Source of the DNA: an uncultured Anaerobiospirillum sp.
Lineage (GTDB): Bacteria; Pseudomonadota; Gammaproteobacteria; Enterobacterales; Succinivibrionaceae
Length of the DNA: 64,000 bases
Assembly: GCA_944389615.1 (NCBI GenBank)
Contig: CALXNA010000001.1
Coordinates: 62,001 to 126,000, forward strand
Direction of reading: 5' to 3'
In this document: in pieces, positions 55,882-64,000 of the stretch
How the letters are laid out: each line of letters begins with the position of its first letter
Position numbering within the stretch: position 1 is the stretch's first letter
Position numbers and translations under genes: made by a program
Notes under the pieces: generated by a model
Databases searched by the model: none
Told to the model about the DNA's origin: nothing
The model's input: the letters and a program-made list of their open reading frames with translations, nothing else

Positions 55882-55903
55882 CAAGCCCGCAACTGCGGGC
55901 TTG
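55882..55903 (-). terminator. Terminator after the DUF2057 gene
   Basis: CAAGCCCGC-AACT-GCGGGCTTG; on the minus strand followed by TTGTATTTT. About 80 bp past the DUF2057 stop. Confidence 0.75.
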
Positions 55904-55980
55904 GAGGCGGCGCCACTGAGGCGCCGTGCGGAGGGCGCGTTAGCGCTGGGCGCGGGAACGAGCGGGCGCGCAGAGCGCTC

Positions 55981-56808
55981 TTAGTGGCTCATGATGTACT
56001 TGACGATCTTGAGCTTGGTCGAGTCGTCGGCCTGCTCGTAGAGCTGTACCATCTGATTGTAGATGGCGGCATTAGCAGGCGAGGCAATGGTTTGTACCTG
56101 AGCTGGGGCGCCTTGGGCGGCAGCCTGCGCGGCAGCAGCATTCTCGGCAGCGGCGGTGGTAACGGTTGGCGACATGCCCGTGGCTACAGGCATAGGGGCG
56201 GCGCTGACAAAGCCGCTGGTGGAGCGGGCCTTGACCGTAGGTACGCCTTGGGCGGTAACATTGGCGCCGGAGCGGTCACGCTCGATCTCGGCGTGTACCT
56301 CAGCTGGGGCGTAGAGACGGCCGACCGAAGCTAAGTCTTCGCGGTAGTCACGCAGCAGAGCAAAGCCCGAGTCCGAGGTTAAGAGGTAGTAGCTCGCCTC
56401 TTCTTGGCTTAATGGGGCCTTGGTGTTGGCATTGATGAGGTCGATCTTCTGGGAGCGCGAGTAAATCTCGGCCTGTCGCTCGTCCTCTGGGGTGTCGTAG
56501 TTGAAGGTGTAGCTCGCGTCCGCAGGCATGTTAGGGATTTCAATCACGATCGGATTGGCCGCCTGATAGATGCGGCTATCGCGGGCGTTGCCGAAGACGC
56601 CTTCAAACAACAGCACCAGCTGGTGGCGACCTGGGGCTAACTCAATGGTGCGGCTAAAGCGGTTGTAGCCAAAATCGGAGGTCTTGCCATCAACTACTTC
56701 GACCGTGTAGTTGATTGGTACCTTGAAGCTCGCAGCGGTGGCGTGGGCGCTAAAGGCAACAGCAGCCGCTAAGGCTGAAACTTTGAGTAAAGCTCCGAGT
56801 TTAGACAT
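55981..56808 (-). CDS. DUF2057 (YccT-like) exported protein
   Basis: About 275 residues. Sec signal peptide MSKLGALLKVSALAAAVAFS ending near ATA. The N-terminal half has the DUF2057 pattern: FKVPINYTVEVVDGK, RTIELAPGRHQLVLLFEGVF and the YTFNYDTPEDERQAEIYS region. The C-terminal half (about 185-245) is Ala-rich and ends in an amphipathic helix (NQMVQLYEQADDSTKLKIVKYIM). Periplasmic, function poorly known. I start at ATG 56808; the longer frame lacks a signal peptide at its N-terminus. Follows the porin by about 90 bp. Confidence 0.82.
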   Translation of the reverse strand: MSKLGALLKVSALAAAVAFSAHATAASFKVPINYTVEVVDGKTSDFGYNRFSRTIELAPGRHQLVLLFEGVFGNARDSRIYQAANPIVIEIPNMPADASYTFNYDTPEDERQAEIYSRSQKIDLINANTKAPLSQEEASYYLLTSDSGFALLRDYREDLASVGRLYAPAEVHAEIERDRSGANVTAQGVPTVKARSTSGFVSAAPMPVATGMSPTVTTAAAENAAAAQAAAQGAPAQVQTIASPANAAIYNQMVQLYEQADDSTKLKIVKYIMSH

Positions 56809-56898
56809 GATTGAAATCTCTACAAATAAACAAAGACGGAAATTGCACCATTGGACTGGCTTTCGCCCGGCCAGTTCCCAGAGAGCATGATAGCCCAA

Positions 56899-58077
56899 CT
56901 AGAAGTTAAATTCAGCACCTAGGGCGAACTTGTCTTGGTTGTAGTTGAGCTCGGACACCATCTCCTTGCCGTAGAAGTAGGCGGCGTTACCATCAAGGTC
57001 AAATTGGGCTTCGGCGAAGACCTTGAAGGCGGCATTGAAGCTATAGCTCAGGCCTAAAGTGAGGTCGGAGATGAGCAGCTCACCATCATAGCTCTTGAGC
57101 CCATAGCCTGCGCTTAAGGTGAGCCCGGCGAGGGTATCGGTGAAGGTGTAGCTTAAGGCGGTATCGACGGTGTAGAGGTGGTGGGCGATGTAGTCGTACT
57201 TAGTGGCCCCGACCACTAAGGCTCCATAGAGCCCGCTACCGTAGACGCCGTAGCTTAAAGCGGCACCGTAGTCGACCTTGGCGCCGACATGCTGGTTGCG
57301 CGCCTTGGCCTGTGCCTCTGCAGGGGTATAGCCATCGGCCTCAAAGCTTGGGACAAAGAAGTTTTCGGCGGCGGCGATGTCACCCTCGCTACCGTCAAAG
57401 TCAAACTTGGTGTAGTCCAAGCCATAGGCGAAGGTGATGTCCTCGCCAAACTTGGTAGAAACAGCGGCGCCATAGGCTTGATGGACGTCGACTGGAATGT
57501 AACCGCGCCCGGCCTGCGCCGAGTCAAATTGGTAGGAGAGCTTTAAGTCCCACGACAGGCCATGGAGCGCGTACATGATTTGGGCTGGGCGCTGCTCGCC
57601 GATGAGGAAGTAGTCGCTTGCTTTGCTCTCCATGATGTTGAAAATGTCGGTCGCGCCCACCACAGTGTAGTAAGCGCCGTCGCCGCGCCCTGCGATCAAG
57701 GTGCCATACTGATAGGCATCAAAGCCGACAAACATGTAGCGCGTGTGGTCTAAGGCCCCTTCGTTATCGCCGGAGCTATTGTCATGGCGGCTCGTATCCC
57801 ACTCGACCATGGCGATGCCATCGAGACCGTGCGTGATATTGCTGCGCAAGCCCAGACCCAAGCGCATCGAGCTGTAGAGACTGTCCTCAGGGGAGTCAGA
57901 GCCGGACAAATCCCGGTAGGTGTACTCATCGACGTAGGCTGCTTGCACCTTGCCAAACAGGTCGACGCTGACGCCATTTTGGTCATAGACGAGGGCGCTG
58001 TGCGCGCAGGTGACGGTGAGGGCACCGACGAGCGCAGTGGCGCAGAGGGCAGATCCATAAACAGAGCTTACGGGCAC
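56899..58077 (-). CDS. Gram-negative porin
   Basis: About 392 residues. The GTG at 58077, seven bases after GGAGG, gives a signal peptide (VYGSALCATALVGALTVTCA) with cleavage before ALVYDQNG; the ATG at 58116 has no Shine-Dalgarno. The mature part has the classic start VSVDLFGKVQAAYVD, the turn DNSSGDNEGALDHTRYMFVG, alternating beta strands and a C-terminal Phe (KFALGAEFNF). Outer-membrane general porin of the OmpC/OmpF type. Ion selectivity not readable. Confidence 0.9.
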   Translation of the reverse strand: MPVSSVYGSALCATALVGALTVTCAHSALVYDQNGVSVDLFGKVQAAYVDEYTYRDLSGSDSPEDSLYSSMRLGLGLRSNITHGLDGIAMVEWDTSRHDNSSGDNEGALDHTRYMFVGFDAYQYGTLIAGRGDGAYYTVVGATDIFNIMESKASDYFLIGEQRPAQIMYALHGLSWDLKLSYQFDSAQAGRGYIPVDVHQAYGAAVSTKFGEDITFAYGLDYTKFDFDGSEGDIAAAENFFVPSFEADGYTPAEAQAKARNQHVGAKVDYGAALSYGVYGSGLYGALVVGATKYDYIAHHLYTVDTALSYTFTDTLAGLTLSAGYGLKSYDGELLISDLTLGLSYSFNAAFKVFAEAQFDLDGNAAYFYGKEMVSELNYNQDKFALGAEFNF

Positions 58078-58252
58078 TTGAGGCCTCCAATTGATACCAA
58101 ACATTGCGCTTGCCATAGGTCAAGCCAGCACATGATAACGCTAAGCGGCGTAAACCCAAAACGTGGCGTGGCACCACCGCTGCGCGGTTCCCGCGCACTG
58201 CGGCGCGTGGGGCGGGCGCTCTTGTCAGGGGGCGCGGGCATTGGTTAGTGCG

Positions 58253-58343
58253 GTGCCGGTGCGGGGTGGCGCTGTGGTGTTGGTGCGGGACGGCGCTGTG
58301 GTGTTGGTGCGGGGTGGCGCTATGGTGTTGGTGCGGGGTGGGT
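58253..58343. repeat. 24-bp tandem repeat (about 3.8 copies)
   Basis: Units at 58253-58276, 58277-58300, 58301-58324 and 58325-58343 of the type GTGTTGGTGCGGGGTGGCGC plus four bases. They sit between the porin promoter region and the gph stop codon, up to the stop itself. The gap 58078-58252 shows no gene. Confidence 0.8.
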
Positions 58344-59020
58344 TAGCCCAAGCACAGGGTGCGCAGGTCAGCGACGCTCGGGAGCAGGTAGTGGGCATGC
58401 CAGCTTGCGGCGTTGCCGCACTCGGCGGGGCCATAACCCCATAAGGCTACGGCTGAGCGGGTCTTGGCGCAGTTGGCGGCCTTGATGTCGTTGAGGTGGT
58501 CGCCGATGTAGACCGCATCGTAGGGCGCGACGCCAAGGTGGGCTAAGGCCTTGAGGATAGGCTCAGGGTGAGGCTTGCTGTGCTCGAGGCTATCGCAGCC
58601 TAAGATCAGGCTGAGCTGGCGGTAGAAGTCGTACTGCGCTAAGAGCTTTTGAGCCATGCTCTCGTACTTGTTGGTGACGACCGCGACCTTGATGCCACGT
58701 GCCTCAAGCTCGCACAGCAGCTCCGTGATACCAGCAAAGGGCTGGGTGAGGTCGTTGATGTGGTCTAAGTAGTACTGGGCAAAGTAGTCGCGCATCGGGC
58801 CCTCAATTGCGGCCTCGTGTTCTGCGGCATTGGGCACGCCTAATTTGAGCAGGGCGCGCATGCCAGAGGTGACTTGGGTAAGGGCGCGCTCGGTGCTGAT
58901 AGGCTGATAGCCAAAGTGTTCTAAGGTGGCATTGCAGGCTGCAATGATGTCCGGGGCGGTGTCGAGCAGCGTGCCGTCGAGATCGAAGATGACGGCCTGC
59001 GGATGGATACAGGTGATCAT
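58343..59020 (-). CDS. gph: Phosphoglycolate phosphatase (HAD family)
   Basis: 225 residues. HAD motif I VIFDLDGTLLDTAPDI with the nucleophile Asp, motif II VVTNKYE, the Lys in LEHSKPHPEPILKAL, and motif IV VYIGDHLNDIKAA. Removes phosphate from 2-phosphoglycolate, a product of DNA repair and oxidative damage; other HAD phosphatases cannot be fully excluded. ATG 59020. The 3' end reaches the 24-bp repeat. Confidence 0.85.
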   Translation of the reverse strand: MITCIHPQAVIFDLDGTLLDTAPDIIAACNATLEHFGYQPISTERALTQVTSGMRALLKLGVPNAAEHEAAIEGPMRDYFAQYYLDHINDLTQPFAGITELLCELEARGIKVAVVTNKYESMAQKLLAQYDFYRQLSLILGCDSLEHSKPHPEPILKALAHLGVAPYDAVYIGDHLNDIKAANCAKTRSAVALWGYGPAECGNAASWHAHYLLPSVADLRTLCLG

Positions 59021-59038
59021 AGTTTCCGTAGTGACAAT

Positions 59039-59062
59039 AAGGGCAGCACTGCGGCTGCCCTT
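59039..59062 (-). terminator. Terminator between speB and gph
   Basis: AAGGGCAGC-ACTGCG-GCTGCCCTT; on the minus strand followed by ATTGT. It lies after speB and 18 bp before the gph start, so gph has its own or read-through transcription. Confidence 0.65.
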
Positions 59063-59126
59063 GAGCGCGCAAGCTTACCCGTGCGGCCGCTTGCGCCTTG
59101 GCGCCTTCATGGGGCGCTTGGGGTTT

Positions 59127-60065
59127 TTAGTGAACCTTGCGGTGGTGGGCGGCGTGGACGTACATGAAGTCCAAGGCCAAGGTGGCACCAGCAAGGCTCG
59201 TGATGTCGCCATGGTCAAATGGCGGGGCGACTTCGACGATATCAAAGCCGATGATGTTGAGGTGGGTGAGCAGGCGCACGATCTTCAAGACCTTGTCGGT
59301 GGTGAGGCCACCGCAGACCGGGGTGCCGGTGCCCGGGGCATAGGCTGGGTCTAAGCAGTCGATGTCAAAGGTCAGGTAGACTGGATTGTCTTGCACCGTG
59401 GCGCTGATGCGTTCCACGATCTCATTGACCGTCAGGTCGTTGGCGAGGGCGCCATGGATCACGTTAAAGCCTAAGCGCGGATCGTACTCGGTACGAATGC
59501 CGACCTGCACCGAAGCGTACGGGTCGATGAGACCCTCCTTTGGGGCGTGATAGAACATCGTGCCGTGGTCGCAGGCTGAGCCATTGTCGTAGGTGTCCGA
59601 GTGGGCGTCAAAGTGCAATAGCGAGATCTTCCGCCCTAAGAACTTGTGGTGGGCGCGCAAGAGCGGCAGGGTGATGAAGTGGTCACCGCCGAAGGTGAGG
59701 CAGGTCTTGCCCGATTGCAAGAGCTTTAAGGTGTGGGCCTCAAGCGCCTGCGCCATAGCGGTGCTATCGCCTGATGGATAGACCAAGTCGCCGCAGTCGA
59801 TGAAGCTTAAGACGTCCTTGAGGCAGAAATCCCATGGGTAGCGGCAATGCTCCCAGTCTAATTGGGCTGAGATGCCGCGGATGCCCTGCGGGCCAAAGCG
59901 GGTGCCCGAGCGCCCGGAGGTAGCCATATCAAAGGGGACGCCAGTGATGGCAATGTCGGCCTTGACGCTGTAGGGGTCAAAGCACAGTGGGGCGCGGCAA
60001 AAGCCGAAGGTGTTGGCGACCAAGGAGGTGTCTTCTTGGTGGCCGAGAGTTTGGTACTGGGACAT
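59127..60065 (-). CDS. speB: Agmatinase
   Basis: 312 residues, ureohydrolase family. Hydrolyses agmatine to putrescine and urea. Mn ligand motifs: [25 protein letters not shown] and [24 protein letters not shown]. The start overlaps the speA stop (TAATG), so the two are translated as a unit and run consecutive steps. Confidence 0.96.
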   Translation of the reverse strand: MSQYQTLGHQEDTSLVANTFGFCRAPLCFDPYSVKADIAITGVPFDMATSGRSGTRFGPQGIRGISAQLDWEHCRYPWDFCLKDVLSFIDCGDLVYPSGDSTAMAQALEAHTLKLLQSGKTCLTFGGDHFITLPLLRAHHKFLGRKISLLHFDAHSDTYDNGSACDHGTMFYHAPKEGLIDPYASVQVGIRTEYDPRLGFNVIHGALANDLTVNEIVERISATVQDNPVYLTFDIDCLDPAYAPGTGTPVCGGLTTDKVLKIVRLLTHLNIIGFDIVEVAPPFDHGDITSLAGATLALDFMYVHAAHHRKVH

Positions 60066-61957
60066 TAGAGCTGATCCTCCTCAAGGTAGGTGTAGCCGTA
60101 GAGGCCGGACTTGAAGTCGTCGATCAGACGGCGCTGAATGGTCTCGTCGACGTCACTTTCGCGCACTTGACGGGTAAACTCGTTGAGCAGCTTGGATGGG
60201 TCGAGCTGGACGTATTGGAGCATGTCGGCCACGGTGTCGCCTTCGTCAGAGAGGCGTACCTGCACCTTGGCCTTGCCGTCGGCGCCTTCGTGGACATAGA
60301 CGTCCACTGCCTCGGTGTCGCCTAAGAGGTTGTGCATATTGCCCAAGATCTCTTGGTAGGCACCGACCATAAAGAAGCCGATGTACGGCGGGTTGTCTTG
60401 GTCGTACTCCGGGAAAGGCATGGTCGAGGCGATGTCATCACCGTCCATATACTGGTCGATCGAGCCGTCCGAGTCGCAGGTGATGTCAAGCAAGACCGCG
60501 CGGCGCGTCATCGGCTTGTCGAGAAACTCAAGCGGCATCACTGGGAACAGCTGACCAATACCCCATGCATCCGGCAGCGATTGGAATAGCGAGAAGTTGA
60601 CGTAGAGCTTGTCAGCCATACGCTCTTCTAACTCGTCGATCAGGACGCGGTGACTCTTATTGAGCGGATCTAACATGCGCTTTAACTCTGCGCAAATGCT
60701 CAGGTACATCTGCTCGGCGCTGGCGCGCTCTTTAAGCGAGTACTCGCCCACTAAGAAGCCGTGGTGGATGTCGTTGAGATCCATCTGGCTGTCATGGAGC
60801 CACTCGCGCAGCGAGCGGTGCTGCTTAGGCTCGTGCATCAGCTGCCACGTGCGCCACATCGACTGCAGCGGGCGCGGGGCGTCAGCCTCGGGCGCCTTAG
60901 GGGCGCAGAGCTCATTGACGCGCTCGACACCGATGACGTTGGAGACTAAGACCGTGTGGTAGGCGGTAGTGGCACGTCCCGACTCGGTGATGACAGTCGG
61001 CTCCTTTAAGCCATTTTCGCGGCAGGCATCGCCGATGGCCCAGATGATGTTGTTGGCATACTCGCCTAAGCCATAGTTGACCGAGCCATCCGACTGCGAG
61101 CGCGTGCCCTCATAGTCCACGCCGAGGCCGCCGCCGACATCAAAGCAGTCGATCTGGGCGCCGAGCTTGGAGAGCTCCACATAGAAGCGGGCTGACTCGC
61201 GTACGCCATTGGTGATGTCGCGGATGTTGGACATCTGCGATCCCAAGTGGAAGTGAATGAGCTGCAGGTAGCTGAGCTTATCCTCAGCCTTTAAGGTGTC
61301 GACCAGCTTGAGTACTTGGATCGCCGACAGGCCAAACTTAGACTTTTCGCCACCTGAGGCCTGCCACTTGCCCGAGCCTTGCGAGGCAAGGCGCGCGCGT
61401 ACGCCTAGGCGCGGCGTCACGTGCAGCTTCTCGGCCTCCTCAAGCGCTAAGCGCAGCTCCGAGAGTTTCTCGATGACGATGTAGACCTTATGGCCCATCT
61501 TCTCGCCGTTTAAGGCCATGCGGATGTATTCGCGGTCTTTGTAGCCATTGCAGACGATGACGCTCTTGGTACGCCCGGCGTGGGCTAAGACCACCATGAG
61601 CTCGGCCTTCGAGCCGGCCTCAAGGCCCAAAGGCTCGCCACTTTGGGTTAAGGCCTCGATCACGCGGCGGTGCTGGTTGACCTTGATCGGGAATACTAAG
61701 AAGTAGCCGCCGGTGTAGCCGTAGTTTTCGCGGGCCTGGGCAAAGGCGCGGTTAATGGAACGTACGCGGTGGGGCAGCACCTGCGGGAAGCAAAAGAGCG
61801 CCGGGAGGCGCTGACCGCTTTGTTCCCGGGCGGCTACCAGCTCGGCTAAGTCGACGCGCGCATTGGGAACATCGGGATCAGGACAGACTTCCACATGGCC
61901 ACGGTCATTGACCTCAAAGTAGCCATTACCCCACCAATCTACGTTGTAAACACTCAT
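60065..61957 (-). CDS. speA: Biosynthetic arginine decarboxylase
   Basis: About 630 residues, PLP fold type III. Makes agmatine from arginine. Seen: [21 protein letters not shown] with the PLP lysine, [49 protein letters not shown] and [12 protein letters not shown] near the C-terminus with the Cys of the arginine pocket. Start taken at ATG 61957 with GGAG upstream; five more residues would be added from 61972. First gene of the putrescine operon. Confidence 0.96.
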   Translation of the reverse strand: MSVYNVDWWGNGYFEVNDRGHVEVCPDPDVPNARVDLAELVAAREQSGQRLPALFCFPQVLPHRVRSINRAFAQARENYGYTGGYFLVFPIKVNQHRRVIEALTQSGEPLGLEAGSKAELMVVLAHAGRTKSVIVCNGYKDREYIRMALNGEKMGHKVYIVIEKLSELRLALEEAEKLHVTPRLGVRARLASQGSGKWQASGGEKSKFGLSAIQVLKLVDTLKAEDKLSYLQLIHFHLGSQMSNIRDITNGVRESARFYVELSKLGAQIDCFDVGGGLGVDYEGTRSQSDGSVNYGLGEYANNIIWAIGDACRENGLKEPTVITESGRATTAYHTVLVSNVIGVERVNELCAPKAPEADAPRPLQSMWRTWQLMHEPKQHRSLREWLHDSQMDLNDIHHGFLVGEYSLKERASAEQMYLSICAELKRMLDPLNKSHRVLIDELEERMADKLYVNFSLFQSLPDAWGIGQLFPVMPLEFLDKPMTRRAVLLDITCDSDGSIDQYMDGDDIASTMPFPEYDQDNPPYIGFFMVGAYQEILGNMHNLLGDTEAVDVYVHEGADGKAKVQVRLSDEGDTVADMLQYVQLDPSKLLNEFTRQVRESDVDETIQRRLIDDFKSGLYGYTYLEEDQL

Positions 61958-62235
61958 TAATGTGCTCTCCATGGCACATGGAAGCTTATTGCTAAGCTTG
62001 GGGGAGCCAACGATAGCCGTACGGCGCGGAAGGTCTGAGCTGCGCGACTGAGGCTATCAATGGAAGTTCGGCCACAGCGCGAACTTTGAGCGCATCATGC
62101 CAAAACCAAGCGCCGCTGACAAGGGTTTGCACCCGTTGCCATTGGCTTGCGGGTGGGCGGGGACGGCATCGGTTTTGCGCGGGCAAATGTGCGATAATGT
62201 GCCGTCACTTTGTTCACCCCTGAGGACATGGAAAG
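61958..62235. promoter_or_regulatory. Divergent speA/apt control region
   Basis: No gene. TGCGATAAT (GATAAT 62193-62198) is a good extended -10 for apt. I could not mark a speA promoter with confidence. Confidence 0.4.
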
Positions 62236-62811
62236 ATGCAGGACTTGCGCGCGCGCATTACGGATTTTGACCAGAAGGTTGCCTATCTTAAGAGCACCAT
62301 CACCAGCATTCAGGACTACCCGATCAAGGGCATCCTGTTTCGTGATATCACTTCGCTGTGCGAGGATAAGAAGGCCTTTGCCCTGACCATTGATATGCTC
62401 TATGAGCTGTTCAAGGATGCCAAGATCGATAAGGTGCTCTCCGGCGAAGCGCGCGGCTTTGTCTTCGGTGCGCCGCTTGCGGCCCGGCTTGGCGCAGGCT
62501 TTGTCATGGTACGTAAGCCGGGCAAGCTGCCACGGGCGACCTTAAAAGAGGAGTACGAGCTTGAGTACGGCACCAACGAGCTGTACATGCACGAGGACTC
62601 GGTCAAGCCCGGCGAGCGCGTCTTATGCGTCGATGACCTCCTTGCCACCGGTGGCACCATGGTCGCGATGTGCCGCTTAGCCCAGCGTGCAGGCGGTGAG
62701 GTGGTCAATTGCGCCTCCGTGATCGATTTGGTCGATCTGGGGGGCTGTGCTAAAATCAAGGACGCATGCGGGGTTGACAGCATCAGCCTGTTAGACTTCC
62801 CCGGTCACTAA
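62236..62811 (+). CDS. apt: Adenine phosphoribosyltransferase
   Basis: 191 residues. Salvages adenine to AMP with PRPP. Typical [61 protein letters not shown] and the PRPP loop [14 protein letters not shown]. Upstream of dnaX, as in many gammaproteobacteria. Confidence 0.97.
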   Translation: MQDLRARITDFDQKVAYLKSTITSIQDYPIKGILFRDITSLCEDKKAFALTIDMLYELFKDAKIDKVLSGEARGFVFGAPLAARLGAGFVMVRKPGKLPRATLKEEYELEYGTNELYMHEDSVKPGERVLCVDDLLATGGTMVAMCRLAQRAGGEVVNCASVIDLVDLGGCAKIKDACGVDSISLLDFPGH

Positions 62812-62891
62812 GCGCAGCATGTCGGCCAAGCCGGAGCAAGTCGGCTTAGTCGTAGCGCGGACACAGAGTGCCAAAGGCGCTCAACCTACAG

Positions 62892-62907
62892 GGCAGCTTC
62901 GGCTGCC
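62892..62907 (+). terminator. Small UUCG hairpin between apt and dnaX
   Basis: GGCAGC-TTCG-GCTGCC followed by TTAGTTTACT. A stable tetraloop hairpin, probably a partial terminator for apt. Confidence 0.5.
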
Positions 62908-62961
62908 TTAGTTTACTCAAGCTGCCCCAGTTCACGGTAGAGCCTATAAGGAACCTCGGTC

Positions 62962-64000
62962 ATGGCATTAGGTGGTGATAACTATCTGGCATTGGCACGT
63001 AAGTACCGGCCACAAGTCTTTGAGGATGTGGTGGGCCAAGAGCATGTGCTCAAGGCTTTAGCCCACTCCATCGACGCAGGACGGACGCACCATGCCTATC
63101 TTTTGACTGGTACCCGCGGTATCGGCAAAACCACCATTGCCCGTATCTTTGCCAAGGCCTTAGAGTGTGAGCAGGGCGTAAGTTCCCATCCGTGCGGTAA
63201 GTGCGACGCTTGCGTCAACATCACCAATGGCTCCTACCCCGACGTTATCGAGATCGACGCGGCCTCGCAGACCAAGGTCGATGACACCCGGCAGCTGCTT
63301 GAGAACACACAGTATCCGCCGATCAATGCGCGCTTTAAGATCTACATCATCGACGAGGTGCACATGCTCACCACGAGCAGCTTCAATGCGCTGCTCAAGA
63401 CCTTAGAGGAGCCCCCGGCCTACGTTAAGTTCATCTTAGCGACCACCGACCCGCACAAGATTCCGACCACGGTGCTCTCGCGCTGCTTGCAGTTTCAGCT
63501 GCGCGCCTTAAACCTCGATGAGATTAGCGCTCAGCTGCAGAAGATCTGCGACAAAGAGCAGGTCAAGTATGAGCCTGAGGCCATCATGGCTTTGGCCCGT
63601 GCCGCGCGCGGCTCGATGCGTGATGCCTTGTCCTTATGCGATCAAGCCATCGCCTTAGGCCACGGCGAGCTCAGTGCTGTGAGCGTGCAGGGCATGTTAG
63701 GCACAGTGGGTGATGCCCTGATCACCGATATCTTAGAGCTGCTCGCCGATGGCCCAGCCGCCGCCGGGACTGACGCGGCCGGTAACAGCACCTTTGCCAC
63801 GCTCTTAGATAAGATCCGCCATAAGGCCCCGAACTATAAGAGCCTGCTTGATGAACTCGTGATTGCCTTCCACGACTTGGCCTTATTCCAGCTCATCGGT
63901 GCGACCAAGCTCGAGGTCTTCTCCTTTAGCACCCAGATGCTCAGCACCTACGCCGGACGCATTGCCCCGCAGCAGGTGCAGTTGTACTATCAGATCATCT
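62962..64000 (+). CDS. dnaX: DNA polymerase III subunits tau/gamma (3' part outside window)
   Basis: 346 residues visible. The clamp-loader ATPase: LARKYRPQVFEDVVGQEHVL, Walker A GTRGIGKTTIAR, the zinc module CGKCDAC, Walker B IIDEVHML, ALLKTLEEPP and sensor LATTDPHKIPTTVLSRC. ATG 62962 has AAGGAAC upstream. Loads the sliding clamp. The region where many dnaX genes have a frameshift for gamma is beyond the window. Confidence 0.96.
   Translation, partial: MALGGDNYLALARKYRPQVFEDVVGQEHVLKALAHSIDAGRTHHAYLLTGTRGIGKTTIARIFAKALECEQGVSSHPCGKCDACVNITNGSYPDVIEIDAASQTKVDDTRQLLENTQYPPINARFKIYIIDEVHMLTTSSFNALLKTLEEPPAYVKFILATTDPHKIPTTVLSRCLQFQLRALNLDEISAQLQKICDKEQVKYEPEAIMALARAARGSMRDALSLCDQAIALGHGELSAVSVQGMLGTVGDALITDILELLADGPAAAGTDAAGNSTFATLLDKIRHKAPNYKSLLDELVIAFHDLALFQLIGATKLEVFSFSTQMLSTYAGRIAPQQVQLYYQII

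Overview
The window looks like chromosome of a GC-rich Gram-negative gammaproteobacterium. It carries an outer-membrane porin with a terminal Phe, a YccT-type DUF2057 protein, YciB, biosynthetic SpeA/SpeB, UmuC and an apt-dnaX pair. My guess is a host-associated, anaerobic Aeromonadales/Succinivibrionaceae-like lineage, but the sequence does not prove the taxon. Most genes are about 60% GC, yet the Leu codon TTA is common. No rRNA, tRNA or CRISPR array was found.

Left part (1-17132, all minus strand): two tandem, paralogous giant helicase genes, the most unusual content here. The upstream one (17132-5724) encodes a 3802-residue protein: a ~1700-residue Leu/Ala-rich N-terminal region, a RecQ-type SF2 helicase, a 10-residue Ala/Gly/Ser/Thr repeat and a UvrD/Rep-type SF1 helicase. 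The second (5514 to beyond base 1) starts with three ribosomal-protein-S1-like OB domains, followed by the same kind of long region and a very similar RecQ core. It leaves the window before its C-terminus. It is visibly AT-richer than its sister and has a perfect 10-bp dyad upstream.

17262-28191: galU, a short Lys/Ala-rich protein gene with an in-frame amber codon, a 59-residue small protein, yciB and umuC on the minus strand. On the plus strand follow a 642-residue disordered, basic-tailed protein of unknown function and two overlapping PAS-GGDEF genes.

28259-39727: a ten-gene minus-strand run, probably one operon: DUF362 protein (exported), YraQ/ArsP-like permease, a nickel-type ABC transporter (nikBCADE order) and larB-larC-larE for the nickel-pincer nucleotide cofactor. 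A second, cytoplasmic DUF362 paralog is divergent. No larA-type racemase lies in the window.

39749-49757: ilvE and ilvD (branched-chain amino acids) with a strong terminator between them, a BASS-family transporter, a 1.4-kb stretch without a credible gene, a NagE-like PTS EIICB, and uvrC with unusual low-complexity additions.

49758-55980 is a decayed accessory region. It holds a 3' remnant of panD, a small glycine-rich membrane protein, an IS200/IS605-type right end with an omegaRNA-like sequence but no tnpA/tnpB, and a GNAT (PseH-like) gene whose 3' end runs into that element. An adenylation enzyme, an acyl carrier protein and a KAS III form an acyl-modification cluster, probably for a surface sugar. 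Two broken copies of a maltose O-acetyltransferase-like gene follow, each with a similar AT-rich upstream segment.

55981-64000: DUF2057 and porin genes, gph, speB-speA (putrescine from arginine), apt and the start of dnaX.
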